Below are positions 6,541 through 14,989 of a stretch of 29,777 nt of DNA, one piece after another. The notes under the pieces were generated by a model. The model was not told where the DNA came from and made no database searches. It worked only from the letters and a program-made list of their open reading frames with translations. The translations under genes and the position numbers were made by a program. This stretch comes from Acetofilamentum sp. (GTDB lineage: Bacteria; Bacteroidota; Bacteroidia; Bacteroidales; JAFGXI01). The number at the start of each line of letters is the position of its first letter. Position 1 is the first letter of the stretch. Location of the stretch: contig DYOK01000008.1 of NCBI GenBank assembly GCA_020720565.1, positions 1-29,777 on the forward strand. Reading direction: 5' to 3'.

Positions 6541-8733
6541 TTATTGTTTATATACAATAAAATGAAAAGTTGTATTGCTAAAATCGCCGTCTCCGTCTTT
6601 AATATAAACCCTTAATTTTCCTCCGTTGTCTCCAAAACTTGCAACTCTGACATCGTCAGATGTAGTTCCTGTACTCAAATATCGAGGAGTTATTTGTGTC
6701 ATATAATTATCACTTGTGTATGTTTCAGATGTAATTGTTATGTCGTATATGCCTGTAGAAGAAGATGTAACAGACCAATTTCCTGTTCCTGCATTGGTAA
6801 TTGTTCCGGTGCTGCTCACAACTCCGTAAGCTATCGGAATTAAATCGGCAGTACCTTGTGCGGTTCTGTTCACTTCGGTTCCAACGTTTGCCGTGCCGGA
6901 AAGTTTCAAATTTCCTACAATATCTAATTTTTCGGCAGGTGCAACAACACCGATTCCGACATTTCCGGTATTTCGGTATATATTGCTTCCGCTTAAAGTC
7001 CAATTACCACCTGATGCCGTAAGACTTACCCAATTGGATCCGTCGTAGCCTTCAAAATTAGTTCCGCTCCAACGAATTGCACCGGCATTTGTATTTGTTG
7101 TATTTCCGATTCTAACAGCCCCGCTAACATCTAATATTTCGGTGGGGTTGTTTGTATTGATACCTACGTAACCGTTATTTATAAATCGTATAAATTCAAT
7201 ATTGTTGTAAGAATAACTTAAACAATTGTCAGTATGGTCGTATTTCAGCATTCCAACGTCTTGTTTATCGGCATCGGCAAAATCGATTATACTTGCACCA
7301 GCATTTCCCCCAACAATTGAAATTCTAGCCAAATCACTTGTTGCGTTGTTTTGCTGAAAACTTGCAACAGTTCCGGCATATTGTGCCATCGGTGTTCCAG
7401 ACAAAATCACATGTAATTTAGCATTCGGATCAGCAGTGCCGATACCGACATTTCCGCCGGCTTCAATTTCAAAACGCTCTGTTGCATCTTCGTAAATCCT
7501 GAATTCACCGCTGGTATTTCCCATTTCCCAAAAATTACCTCCATCGGTATCCTGAATTCGGATATAAGGCAATGTGTTGTTTATGTGTAAAATTCTACTT
7601 GGATCAATTCCAATCCCAACATAACCGTTTGCTTTAAACACTACATTGCTTGTCGCATTATTTATAAAATTCAAGTCATTGTCGGCTTGTGCAGATTGAA
7701 TAATCCATGTATCCGCAGCATGTGTTCCTGCATCAGCATCTATATAAAAACTTGCATCGTTTCCAGCCTCTGCTTTTATGTGCAAAAGACCTTCGGGGCT
7801 AACAGTTCCGATTCCTGTAAATCCGCCTTCTTTAATAACCATTCGTTGTCTGTAATTAGCTGAATCCAAATATTCGGTAATTTGAAAACGCTGATACCCT
7901 GCATCACCATAAACACCGGTATTCCATGCGTTCCCACCATTGGCGTCAGTAAATCTTATGTACGGAAGAGGAGCGTATATGTGCAACATATCTTTGGGAG
8001 CAAGAAAACCAATTCCGACTTTTCCGTCGTCTTGAATAATAACTTGCGAACCGTCGTCGTGTGTAGTTATAGGACGATCGTAGTGAATTTTAATATCCCC
8101 TCCTCTATTTTGAAAATAAAGCGAGGATTTTGAGCCATTGTTTCTTGCCGTTATTTCATTTTGGTCAAATACAAGGTTTCTTGCTGATGGATTTCCCAAA
8201 ACCATTAATCCCGTACCCGAAGCGTATGTTGCATCGTCTGTAACCGTAGTTACGTCATCGCCATAAATATGAAAATAAACATTTGGTGTTTGTGTATTTA
8301 TTCCCAATTGCCCAGTCGACAAAAATCTTGCACGCTCGGTGCTGTTTGTTTTGAAAATAATAGGTTGTGCATCGGTTGTTCCTAAGAAATTAAGTGCTGG
8401 ATTAATTGCTGTGTTTCCCAAAATTGACCAATTAGCACCTTGAATTGTAAGTTCGGACCAACTTGTACCATTCCAATAGTAAAAGCGATTGACAGTTTCA
8501 TCATAGACCGTTAAACCGTTTTCTGAAGGCCCAAGCGTCATTGCAGTTCTTTCGGCAGATGTCAATCGTGGAATTAGAATACCTTTATTATTGGTCGAAA
8601 TATCAACATCTAAAACGGCATTAGTATTCGGCAGAACACCGTTGTCATTTATTGCAACATTCTGAGAAATAGCATTTTGTGCCAGAAAAAGCTGCGCGAT
8701 AAAAATCACGAGTGATACAAAAAGATTTTTCAT
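6541..8733 (-). CDS. Exported repeat protein with GIGxxxPxxxLH modules
   Basis: I start this gene at 8733 rather than at the upstream ATG (8766). This gives MKNLFVSLVIFIAQLFLAQNAISQ, a clean signal peptide on a 730-residue protein. After it come NVAINDNGVLPNTNAVLDV and STNNKGILIPRLT, a common opening of exported Bacteroidota proteins with tail-fibre-like modules. Seven copies of a motif like VGIGxxxPxxxLHI then follow (for example LGINTQTP, VGIGFLAPKDMLHI, VGIGTADPNAKLHV, VGINTNNPTEILDV), alternating with beta-rich segments such as LPYIRFTDANGGN and LPYIRIQDTDGGN. No intramolecular-chaperone (S74) domain and no T9SS tail are seen; the C-terminus ends in FHFIVYKQ. Probably a cell-surface or secreted fibrous adhesin; the function is not known. 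Confidence 0.8.
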   Translation of the reverse strand: MKNLFVSLVIFIAQLFLAQNAISQNVAINDNGVLPNTNAVLDVDISTNNKGILIPRLTSAERTAMTLGPSENGLTVYDETVNRFYYWNGTSWSELTIQGANWSILGNTAINPALNFLGTTDAQPIIFKTNSTERARFLSTGQLGINTQTPNVYFHIYGDDVTTVTDDATYASGTGLMVLGNPSARNLVFDQNEITARNNGSKSSLYFQNRGGDIKIHYDRPITTHDDGSQVIIQDDGKVGIGFLAPKDMLHIYAPLPYIRFTDANGGNAWNTGVYGDAGYQRFQITEYLDSANYRQRMVIKEGGFTGIGTVSPEGLLHIKAEAGNDASFYIDADAGTHAADTWIIQSAQADNDLNFINNATSNVVFKANGYVGIGIDPSRILHINNTLPYIRIQDTDGGNFWEMGNTSGEFRIYEDATERFEIEAGGNVGIGTADPNAKLHVILSGTPMAQYAGTVASFQQNNATSDLARISIVGGNAGASIIDFADADKQDVGMLKYDHTDNCLSYSYNNIEFIRFINNGYVGINTNNPTEILDVSGAVRIGNTTNTNAGAIRWSGTNFEGYDGSNWVSLTASGGNWTLSGSNIYRNTGNVGIGVVAPAEKLDIVGNLKLSGTANVGTEVNRTAQGTADLIPIAYGVVSSTGTITNAGTGNWSVTSSSTGIYDITITSETYTSDNYMTQITPRYLSTGTTSDDVRVASFGDNGGKLRVYIKDGDGDFSNTTFHFIVYKQ

Positions 8734-8772
8734 AATTGAGTTATTAATAAAAAAGATAATCCTCACGAATAA

Positions 8773-8813
8773 AATTTCACACCCTCTTTAAAATATACAG
8801 AGGGTGTGAAATT
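8773..8813 (-). terminator. Rho-independent terminator after the VDDD/Ig T9SS gene
   Basis: A perfect 15-bp stem (AATTTCACACCCTCT at 8773-8787 with AGAGGGTGTGAAATT at 8799-8813, 11-nt loop) lies 8 bp past the stop codon at 8822. On the minus strand it is followed by TTATTC. It separates this gene from the repeat-protein gene downstream. Confidence 0.85.
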
Positions 8814-8821
8814 ATTTAGTT

Positions 8822-11800
8822 TTATAATTTAATAAACACTGAAGTCAATTTTTGTTCAGTATTTCGGAGCTGTATTGTGTATGTGCCTTTCGGCAAATCG
8901 GAAACATTTATTTTTCCGTTTGTGTTTTTACCTGCTTTAACCAATTTACCGTTGTTATCAAAAATTGATATTTCATATTTTTGAATATTTTTTATACCAA
9001 TATTCAAGAAATCAGAAACAGGATTAGGGTATAATTTGATTTCATCTGAATCCTGTGAAGCGATATAAGTATTCAAATCGATTACAATATCTGTTCCGTT
9101 ATCTGTTCCTACAACGATCGGATTATCTGATTTTACTCTTATTCTGTATGTAGTTCCACTTGCTGTTGCGGCGGGAATTTGAGCTGTAATAGTACCATCT
9201 GTAGTTGAAGTATAAGTACCGATTGCTACTTCGTTTGTAAAATCACCTGTAGCGTCAGATAAATAAGCTGTAAAGATATTACCCGTATTGAAAAATCCTG
9301 TAATCGAGTATGGAACATCGATATTTACACCGCTTGTGCTTGTAACTGCAAAAGGACTCCCTGTAATTGTTCCTGTTGTAATTTCAGAAGAAAGAACATT
9401 AACAGTAACTTCGTTGCTTGTCAAAACAATTCCGTTAAAATCAGAACCACAAACGAGGTAATAAGTTCCAACAACATCAAAAGAAGGCGTATAGGTAGTT
9501 TCTGTTTGAGCAGGAGCAAATGAAACATATCCGCTACCAGAAGTTGTGCTGTATTTCCACTCTCGACTTGTGGCGGTCGGCGTTTCGGTAACTGACAATG
9601 TATTTCCGGTTTGTCCAACGTAAATGGTTTGTTCGGCTACTGGCGATATGTCGGAAGTAATAAGAATAATTGAAATATCAACCCCATTATCGTTACTTGT
9701 CAATGCAGGGTTAGAAGCTTTGACTCGCACTCTGTACGCCGTACTCGATGATGTTCCGGCAGGAATTGTTGCAATAATGGTATCGCCGGCAGTGAAATTT
9801 AGTGTGCCGATAGCGATTTCGTTTGTAAAATCGCCCGTTGCATCAGATAAATATGCAGTAAAAACATTATTGCTGTTAAAATCAAAACCACCATCAACTG
9901 AATAGGGTACACGAATTTCAGCACTATTTGTAGCAGAAACATAATAGGTTGTTTGACTAATATTATCACAATAAACAGCCGTTGTTTCCTGTGCGTAATT
10001 GATAACATCAAGCACAATTTGGTCTATGTTGATTTGATTATTAAGTTTTGCAATTCGCAATCCGGTTGTCAAATATGTGCCAAAATTATCTTGTTTATAT
10101 AAGGAATTAACTTGCCCTTCAAGAGCATAACCCGCACCACCAAGAACGTATAAAGGCACCGCACTGTTTGTCAAATTTAAACCGTCGGCATTCCACAAAG
10201 TAGCAAATGTCCAAGTAACTGGATCAAGATTTGTGATTTCATTTTCGAGCGTAATATTCATTTGAGACACACCAAGGTTGGCGTCAGCTGTAGTATGGGA
10301 TTGCGAGATATATTGACCGATACCAAGTTTATCGTAAACAAAATCGCCGACATTAAATGTGTCCGGAGCAGAACCATAAACATCGTAAACTACATCAAGA
10401 CCGTCAACCCACAACAAGCCGCCGTTGGTTACATAAGTTTCGATTTGGTCGATGTAAGTACTGTCTGCATCCCACAAATTAGTAACGCCGTCGTTTCCAG
10501 TGTACCACAACACCATATCATATTGTTGCAAAGTTGCTAAACTCGGTATACTATCAGTAGTTGTTATTTTAACGTAAGAATAGCCCGAATGTGCTAATGC
10601 TGTATCAACCGGTGCGATTTCAACCGTGTTGTTATCATCATCGACCAAAAGAACTTTAAATGCAGTTTGGACAATAATTTGAACTTCGTTGCTTATTGCC
10701 AATACACTGCCGCTGTTAAAAGATGATTCGCAAACCACATAATAAGTTCCAACAACATCAAAAGAAGGCGTATAGGTAGTTTCTGTTTGAGCAGGAGCAA
10801 ATGAAACATATCCGCTACCAGAAGTTGTGCTGTATTTCCACTCTCGACTTGTGGCGGTCGGCGTTTCGGTAACTGACAGTGTATTTCCGGTTTGTCCTAC
10901 TTCGTTATATTGAATATCAGTAGGACTCATGCTGGTTGTTACATTGATTACTTCAAAATTGGCGGTTGTGTCGCTTGTTACGGCAGGGTCTGAGCTTTTT
11001 ACTCTTATTCTGTATGCCGATCCGCTTGTTGAAGCTGCAGCAATTATTGCATTAATAGTGCTTGATGCAGTTTCGGTAAGTGTTCCGATAGCAACTTCGT
11101 TTGTAAAATCGCCAGTTGCATCAGATAAATAGGCCGTAAAAATATTTCCGGCGTTGAACGTTCCTGTTATTGTGTATGGAACATCAATGTTTGCAGTATT
11201 AGTCGCAGAAACATAGAAAGGCGAACCACTTATGCTTCCTACCGAAATATCAACAGATATATTTTCGGAATTAATTTGTACTTCGTTACTTGTAATCACA
11301 GTTGAACCGTAGGTTGTTTCGCAAACCACATAAAAAATTCCAGCACTTGCAAAATTAGGCGTATAGGTTTTACCCGTTTCGGGAGTTGTAAATGAAACAT
11401 ATCCGCTACCCGAAGTTGTGCTGTATTTCCATTCGCGACTGTCCCAACCTACGCTTTCGGTGGCAGATAAAGATATCCCGTCCGAACCGACAGTAATAGT
11501 TTGAGCAGAAACAGGAGCAATACTGTTAAATTCTGTGTCCCAGTTATTTGCAGAGTAATTTAGCAGACTTGAAACCAATAAATTGGTATTTGTTTGATTG
11601 TTTATTTTTCCGATTCTGATACCCGATGTGATGTATGTTCCTGTACCGACTCGATTGTAAAGGGCCGTAATTTGGTCAGCCAAAGCATATCCACCACCTT
11701 CGAACATTTCGTAAAGTGCATGAGCATTGGCAGTAATAGCCAAACCGTCGGCATAATACAGTTTAGCAAAAGACCAAGAAATAGGATCTAATGAGGTAAC

Positions 11801-12301
11801 TACATTACCAGCGGAAATATCGAATTGAGGAACTCCCGTGGTACCGTCGGCTGAGGTATACGATTGAGACAGATAATCAGAAATCCCGAGCGTATCTTTA
11901 ATGAAGCTACCGTCAGGAAAAACATCGGGAGCAGCATCTACAACGTCAAACAGAAAATCCAAACCGTCCACCCAAACAATGCCACCATTTTTGGCAAATT
12001 GTTTTAATGCGTCGTTGTAAACTGAATTTTCGTTTGCATCAGATTTCCATAAATTAATTGAAGCATCGTTTCCTGTGTACCAAATAACCATGTCGTATTG
12101 TTCCATTTGTGCAAAGTTTGGCACAGCCGTATAAGCTGCCACAGCCAAATAAGGATAACCGGCATGATGCACCGCAGTATCGACCGTAGCGATTTCAACA
12201 GTATTGTCGTCATCATCAACAAGTAGAACCTTAAAGTTTTGTGCTTGGTCTACAAAAAATGTAAACATCAAAGCAATTAGAAATAGTAGTTTATTTTTCA
12301 T
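8822..12301 (-). CDS. Large T9SS-secreted multidomain protein with two VDDDxN Rossmann-like domains and Ig-like repeats
   Basis: The open frame extends to 12424, but the start at 12301 gives the signal peptide MKNKLLFLIALMFTFFVDQAQ and removes the overlap with the gene upstream, leaving 1159 residues. Domain order: a Rossmann-like domain (about 22-255) starting FKVLLVDDDDNTVEI with YDMVIWYTGND and NGGIVWVDGLD; an Ig-like module (REWKYSTTSGSGYVSF); a beta-sandwich with NIFTAYLSDATGDFTNEVAIG; a second Ig-like module; a second VDDDNN domain with YDMVLWYTGND and NGGLLWVDGLD; then more of both modules; and a T9SS sorting tail with LYPNPVSDFLNI and GKLVKAG, ending LTSVFIKL. The VDDD domain resembles one found beside secreted metalloproteases such as M6 enzymes, but no protease domain is present. 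Function unknown; surface-attached or released binding protein is my inference. Confidence 0.85.
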   Translation of the reverse strand: MKNKLLFLIALMFTFFVDQAQNFKVLLVDDDDNTVEIATVDTAVHHAGYPYLAVAAYTAVPNFAQMEQYDMVIWYTGNDASINLWKSDANENSVYNDALKQFAKNGGIVWVDGLDFLFDVVDAAPDVFPDGSFIKDTLGISDYLSQSYTSADGTTGVPQFDISAGNVVTSLDPISWSFAKLYYADGLAITANAHALYEMFEGGGYALADQITALYNRVGTGTYITSGIRIGKINNQTNTNLLVSSLLNYSANNWDTEFNSIAPVSAQTITVGSDGISLSATESVGWDSREWKYSTTSGSGYVSFTTPETGKTYTPNFASAGIFYVVCETTYGSTVITSNEVQINSENISVDISVGSISGSPFYVSATNTANIDVPYTITGTFNAGNIFTAYLSDATGDFTNEVAIGTLTETASSTINAIIAAASTSGSAYRIRVKSSDPAVTSDTTANFEVINVTTSMSPTDIQYNEVGQTGNTLSVTETPTATSREWKYSTTSGSGYVSFAPAQTETTYTPSFDVVGTYYVVCESSFNSGSVLAISNEVQIIVQTAFKVLLVDDDNNTVEIAPVDTALAHSGYSYVKITTTDSIPSLATLQQYDMVLWYTGNDGVTNLWDADSTYIDQIETYVTNGGLLWVDGLDVVYDVYGSAPDTFNVGDFVYDKLGIGQYISQSHTTADANLGVSQMNITLENEITNLDPVTWTFATLWNADGLNLTNSAVPLYVLGGAGYALEGQVNSLYKQDNFGTYLTTGLRIAKLNNQINIDQIVLDVINYAQETTAVYCDNISQTTYYVSATNSAEIRVPYSVDGGFDFNSNNVFTAYLSDATGDFTNEIAIGTLNFTAGDTIIATIPAGTSSSTAYRVRVKASNPALTSNDNGVDISIILITSDISPVAEQTIYVGQTGNTLSVTETPTATSREWKYSTTSGSGYVSFAPAQTETTYTPSFDVVGTYYLVCGSDFNGIVLTSNEVTVNVLSSEITTGTITGSPFAVTSTSGVNIDVPYSITGFFNTGNIFTAYLSDATGDFTNEVAIGTYTSTTDGTITAQIPAATASGTTYRIRVKSDNPIVVGTDNGTDIVIDLNTYIASQDSDEIKLYPNPVSDFLNIGIKNIQKYEISIFDNNGKLVKAGKNTNGKINVSDLPKGTYTIQLRNTEQKLTSVFIKL
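9459..9616 (-). repeat. 158-bp near-identical internal repeat, copy 1
   Basis: Encodes the Ig-like module REWKYSTTSGSGYVSFAPAQ and what follows. It is identical to 10740-10897 except at 9598 (A here, G there). The offset of 1281 bp is a multiple of three, so both are read in the same frame. Confidence 0.95.
10740..10897 (-). repeat. 158-bp near-identical internal repeat, copy 2
   Basis: Partner of the repeat at 9459-9616, differing at one base (10879). A third, clearly diverged version of the Ig-like module lies near 11380-11450. Confidence 0.95.
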
Positions 12302-12351
12302 TTTCGGTAAATATAATTTATAGTTATTTAAAAAAAACATTTTAAAACAAA

Positions 12352-12367
12352 CCCTTTGACAAAAGGG
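12352..12367 (-). terminator. Weak hairpin after the BPL-N gene
   Basis: CCCTTT (12352-12357) pairs with AAAGGG (12362-12367) across a 4-nt loop, 11 bp past the stop codon. It is followed on the minus strand by TTTGTTTTAAAATG. The stem is short, so read-through into the next gene is possible. Confidence 0.45.
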
Positions 12368-12377
12368 GATAATGGAA

Positions 12378-13511
12378 TCAATATTTAAGCATTTCGATTG
12401 CCTGTTGTATTTTATTTTTAACATTGGCGTCGGTTTCTTGACTTAAAGCAGTTTGTAAATCTATCATTGCGGCCGTATATTCCGATTTTGCCAATAAATA
12501 TGCGGCATGTACTCTAACCTCAGGGTCAGAATCTCGCAACAGTCCGATATTCCATCTAACCGCAGGACGGCTAAAAATAGCATACAGTTCATCCATTGCT
12601 TTAATTTTTTCTACTCGGAAATTAGAAAACAATTTCCACCAATTATCTTTTTCGAATTTATTCAAATTGCTGTCAAATAATATTTCTTTATTATAATTCT
12701 GAGGGACAATCCATTTTTCCGGATAATTTATTTGTTCTGACAGCGTTACCCAGCGTATCATACGAGGTAACATCCAACGCATTCCTGGTGTTGATTCTGG
12801 ATGCCCACCCACAGCGAACACTCGACCTTTACCGGCAGTTTGATTATAAATAAATATCTTATGTGGGGTCAAACCTGCAGGATAGTCTTTTTTTGGGTGG
12901 ATGTCACTAATGTAATTCCCAATTTCTGAAAAGCTTTTGTTACTATCGAGGGCCTCCATAATAGGTCCATCGAAATACTGAATAAATTTGGGTTTATTAA
13001 TCAATTCCGGAAAGATTTTATATCCATCTTCGGTCAAATCAAATTCTATTAAACCTCTCCCCCTGTCGTAATGTACTCTGTCTATCACTTTAACATCGGC
13101 GAGTGCCAAACTGGGATAGTCAGGGGTTGAACTCAGCAGAAAAGCTCCTGCACAAATCCCAACCACGCCTTTGCCTTGTTCCAAAATAGCTTTTTTTACT
13201 TTTTCGGCAGCCAAATCTCCCATGCTGTTTAATTGATGGCTTCCACTCCCACCAGGGAAAATAATTGCATCTATGTCGTCGAGTTTTCCACTCATAATAT
13301 CGGCAGCCGAAATTTCGGATGGGATAATTCCACTATCTATTTTTAATGCTTCGATAGTTTCTATTACGCTTATCTCACCTGCACCAGAACCATTATATAC
13401 TCCAACCCTAATTTTACCGTTACGTCCCGTTGTTTGATTATTTACAACACCAAACAAAAAAGGAACATAAAGAAAAAACCCTATTGCCAAGACTAAATTT
13501 AGATATTTCAT
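12378..13511 (-). CDS. BPL-N / class I glutamine amidotransferase-like protein with HEAT-like C-terminus
   Basis: This 377-residue protein begins with a hydrophobic stretch (about 4-24, LNLVLAIGFFLYVPFLFGVV) that could be a signal peptide or anchor. Residues 32-250 form a class I amidotransferase-like domain of the kind annotated as the biotin-protein-ligase N-terminal (BPL-N) domain. KIRVGVYNGSGAG opens it, DAIIFPGGSGSHQ follows, GKGVVGICAGAFLLS carries the nucleophile-elbow cysteine, and FAVGGHPEST supplies a likely histidine. The last ~75 residues (WNIGLLRDSDPEVRVHAAYLLAKSE...) look like a pair of HEAT-type helices. No ligase domain is present. The reaction is unknown. It lies 111 bp after the C45-like gene, the gap being filled by a repeat copy. 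Confidence 0.8.
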   Translation of the reverse strand: MKYLNLVLAIGFFLYVPFLFGVVNNQTTGRNGKIRVGVYNGSGAGEISVIETIEALKIDSGIIPSEISAADIMSGKLDDIDAIIFPGGSGSHQLNSMGDLAAEKVKKAILEQGKGVVGICAGAFLLSSTPDYPSLALADVKVIDRVHYDRGRGLIEFDLTEDGYKIFPELINKPKFIQYFDGPIMEALDSNKSFSEIGNYISDIHPKKDYPAGLTPHKIFIYNQTAGKGRVFAVGGHPESTPGMRWMLPRMIRWVTLSEQINYPEKWIVPQNYNKEILFDSNLNKFEKDNWWKLFSNFRVEKIKAMDELYAIFSRPAVRWNIGLLRDSDPEVRVHAAYLLAKSEYTAAMIDLQTALSQETDANVKNKIQQAIEMLKY

Positions 13512-13534
13512 ATCTGGAGATTAATTAACAAAAA

Positions 13535-13625
13535 TTATTAAGTACGAAGAACGATATAATGTCGGATTCCATTAGTATAGAAGTTTGATGTATAGCCAGT
13601 TACAAGAAACAGATCGAAGACCTTA
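13535..13625 (-). repeat. Dispersed ~90-bp repeat, copy D
   Basis: On the minus strand it begins exactly at the stop codon of the C45-like gene: TAAGGTCTTCGATCTGTTTC, then TTGTAACTGGCTA, TCCGACATTATA and CGTACTTAATAA. The same ordered words occur in copies A (4393) and B (14882). It fills nearly the whole intergenic gap before the BPL-N gene. Confidence 0.75.
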
Positions 13626-14861
13626 AATTTCGATTTCAAATTCTTTTTTGTAAAGTTCTTTGATATAATCGTCCATCCATTTATAAAAAGCTTTTACTTC
13701 GTTGACATTGACCTTGCCTTCGTTCCTCTGTTTATTATTTAAAATATTAGCTTTACGATAAATTTCGTCTTCGTACGTTTTAATAATTTGTCTAATGCCT
13801 GTATTTTGATTATTGGCTAAGGCATTCACATTAATGTAATGGTCGTCTTTTTCGCCCCAACGAATATTTAATATTTGTTCATTTTTAAGTTGCAAAGCGG
13901 CATTACAAACTGGAGCATCTTTTATTTCGCTTTTGTAGGTTGTTACATATGGCAATGCCACATTATCAGCAAAAAAGGTAGGCACAACTATGCTGGACAA
14001 TGGGAAGCCCACATCGGACCACATAGCACACAAATTTGGATTTTCGCCAGGCATTACCCCTTCGACAACAACTGATGAAGACGAGCCTGTTCGTGGTATA
14101 TAATCTAAAAAGTGAGCGTATTTCACAACGCCGGGATTAAGATTGCCGTATTGTTGGAATAAATCCTCTTTGGTCAAAAAATGGCCCAGTCCCTTGGTTA
14201 CATTTTGTTCGATAAATTGAGGCGTAAGCCCAACCGTAGATTGTTGTCCATAAAACAACTCGTTTGCAGTGTTGTACCTGATGTAACCACTCCCTACGCC
14301 AAGTTGACCGGTATGCGAATAATTTGCTCTAATAATATAACCGAATGGAGCAACTTTGGGATCGTTAGCATCAAATTTAACATATCCTTTATTATTAGTC
14401 TCGTAGTATGCGGCACCACCATCGGCGTCAATTACACCAAAATTAGCTTCTAAGCCAGTCGGTTTGGGTAAACTATCCAAATACGATTCGAAATCGGCTA
14501 AAGTTTTGCAATTGGCTAAAGCATCTTTAATAACTTGACCTTCCAAACCGGTGAGTTTATCGTTGTCGCCCACATTTAGGTTATACGATGCCGAATTCAT
14601 AATAGCAAATCCGACTTTATTTACTCCAATCCAAACACTTTTTCCCAATGAATCTTGCGAATTGACTAAGCCCATAAACTCGTATTTAAATCCTGTAAAA
14701 TATCTCACGTGATTTTTTAAAGCCCAAGTATCACGATTTTTCCATATCATCGGACGACCGTTCTTGGTGTATTTTCCAGAAATAATTGCAGTAGTACAAG
14801 CTGACAAATCTAAAAGAAGAAGTGATGTCAGAAAAAATAAGAGTACGAATAACTTTTTCAT
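13623..14861 (-). CDS. Exported N-terminal-nucleophile amidohydrolase, C45/choloylglycine-hydrolase-like
   Basis: The 412-residue protein has a signal peptide (MKKLFVLLFFLTSLLLLDLSA) followed at once by CTTAIISGKYTKNG, with Cys22 as the expected nucleophile. MIWKNRDTW (38-46) corresponds to the conserved N-R-D region of linear amide C-N hydrolases, and IGVNKVGFAIMNSASYNLN (78-96) and ANFGVIDADGGAAYYETNN match later family motifs. Such enzymes hydrolyse amide bonds in conjugated bile acids, penicillins or N-acyl compounds after exposing the N-terminal Cys; the substrate here is unknown. The residues before Cys22 (L-S-A-C) also fit a lipoprotein signal, which would conflict with catalysis. The gene is bracketed by copies of a dispersed repeat at its stop codon and 21 bp before its start. 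Confidence 0.82.
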   Translation of the reverse strand: MKKLFVLLFFLTSLLLLDLSACTTAIISGKYTKNGRPMIWKNRDTWALKNHVRYFTGFKYEFMGLVNSQDSLGKSVWIGVNKVGFAIMNSASYNLNVGDNDKLTGLEGQVIKDALANCKTLADFESYLDSLPKPTGLEANFGVIDADGGAAYYETNNKGYVKFDANDPKVAPFGYIIRANYSHTGQLGVGSGYIRYNTANELFYGQQSTVGLTPQFIEQNVTKGLGHFLTKEDLFQQYGNLNPGVVKYAHFLDYIPRTGSSSSVVVEGVMPGENPNLCAMWSDVGFPLSSIVVPTFFADNVALPYVTTYKSEIKDAPVCNAALQLKNEQILNIRWGEKDDHYINVNALANNQNTGIRQIIKTYEDEIYRKANILNNKQRNEGKVNVNEVKAFYKWMDDYIKELYKKEFEIEI

Positions 14862-14881
14862 TATAAATTGATATTTAAAAT

Positions 14882-14970
14882 TAAGGCCTTAGACCTATTT
14901 TTTGTAACTATCTAGTTTTTAGCTTTCTACATTAATACAATGAGACATTAAATTACGCATAATACTTAAT
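14882..14970 (+). repeat. Dispersed ~90-bp repeat, copy B
   Basis: Begins TAAGGCCTTAGACCTATTT, then TTTTTTGTAACTATCTAG, GAGACATTAAATTA and ATACTTAAT. It points away from the C45-like gene and, with copy D at that gene's other end, forms an outward-facing inverted pair. Confidence 0.75.
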
Positions 14971-14989
14971 ATCAAATTATTAAAGAGGG

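Noticed and set aside
9624..9905. Plus-strand and other-frame open frames inside the Ig-repeat gene (also near 10262, 10929 and 11594)
   Set aside because: They repeat along with the modules of the minus-strand gene and are its shadows; no independent motif or promoter.
12302..12424. N-terminal extension of the VDDD/Ig protein that would overlap the BPL-N gene
   Set aside because: The extension lacks signal-peptide character, and the ATG at 12301 opens a normal signal peptide and removes a 47-bp overlap.
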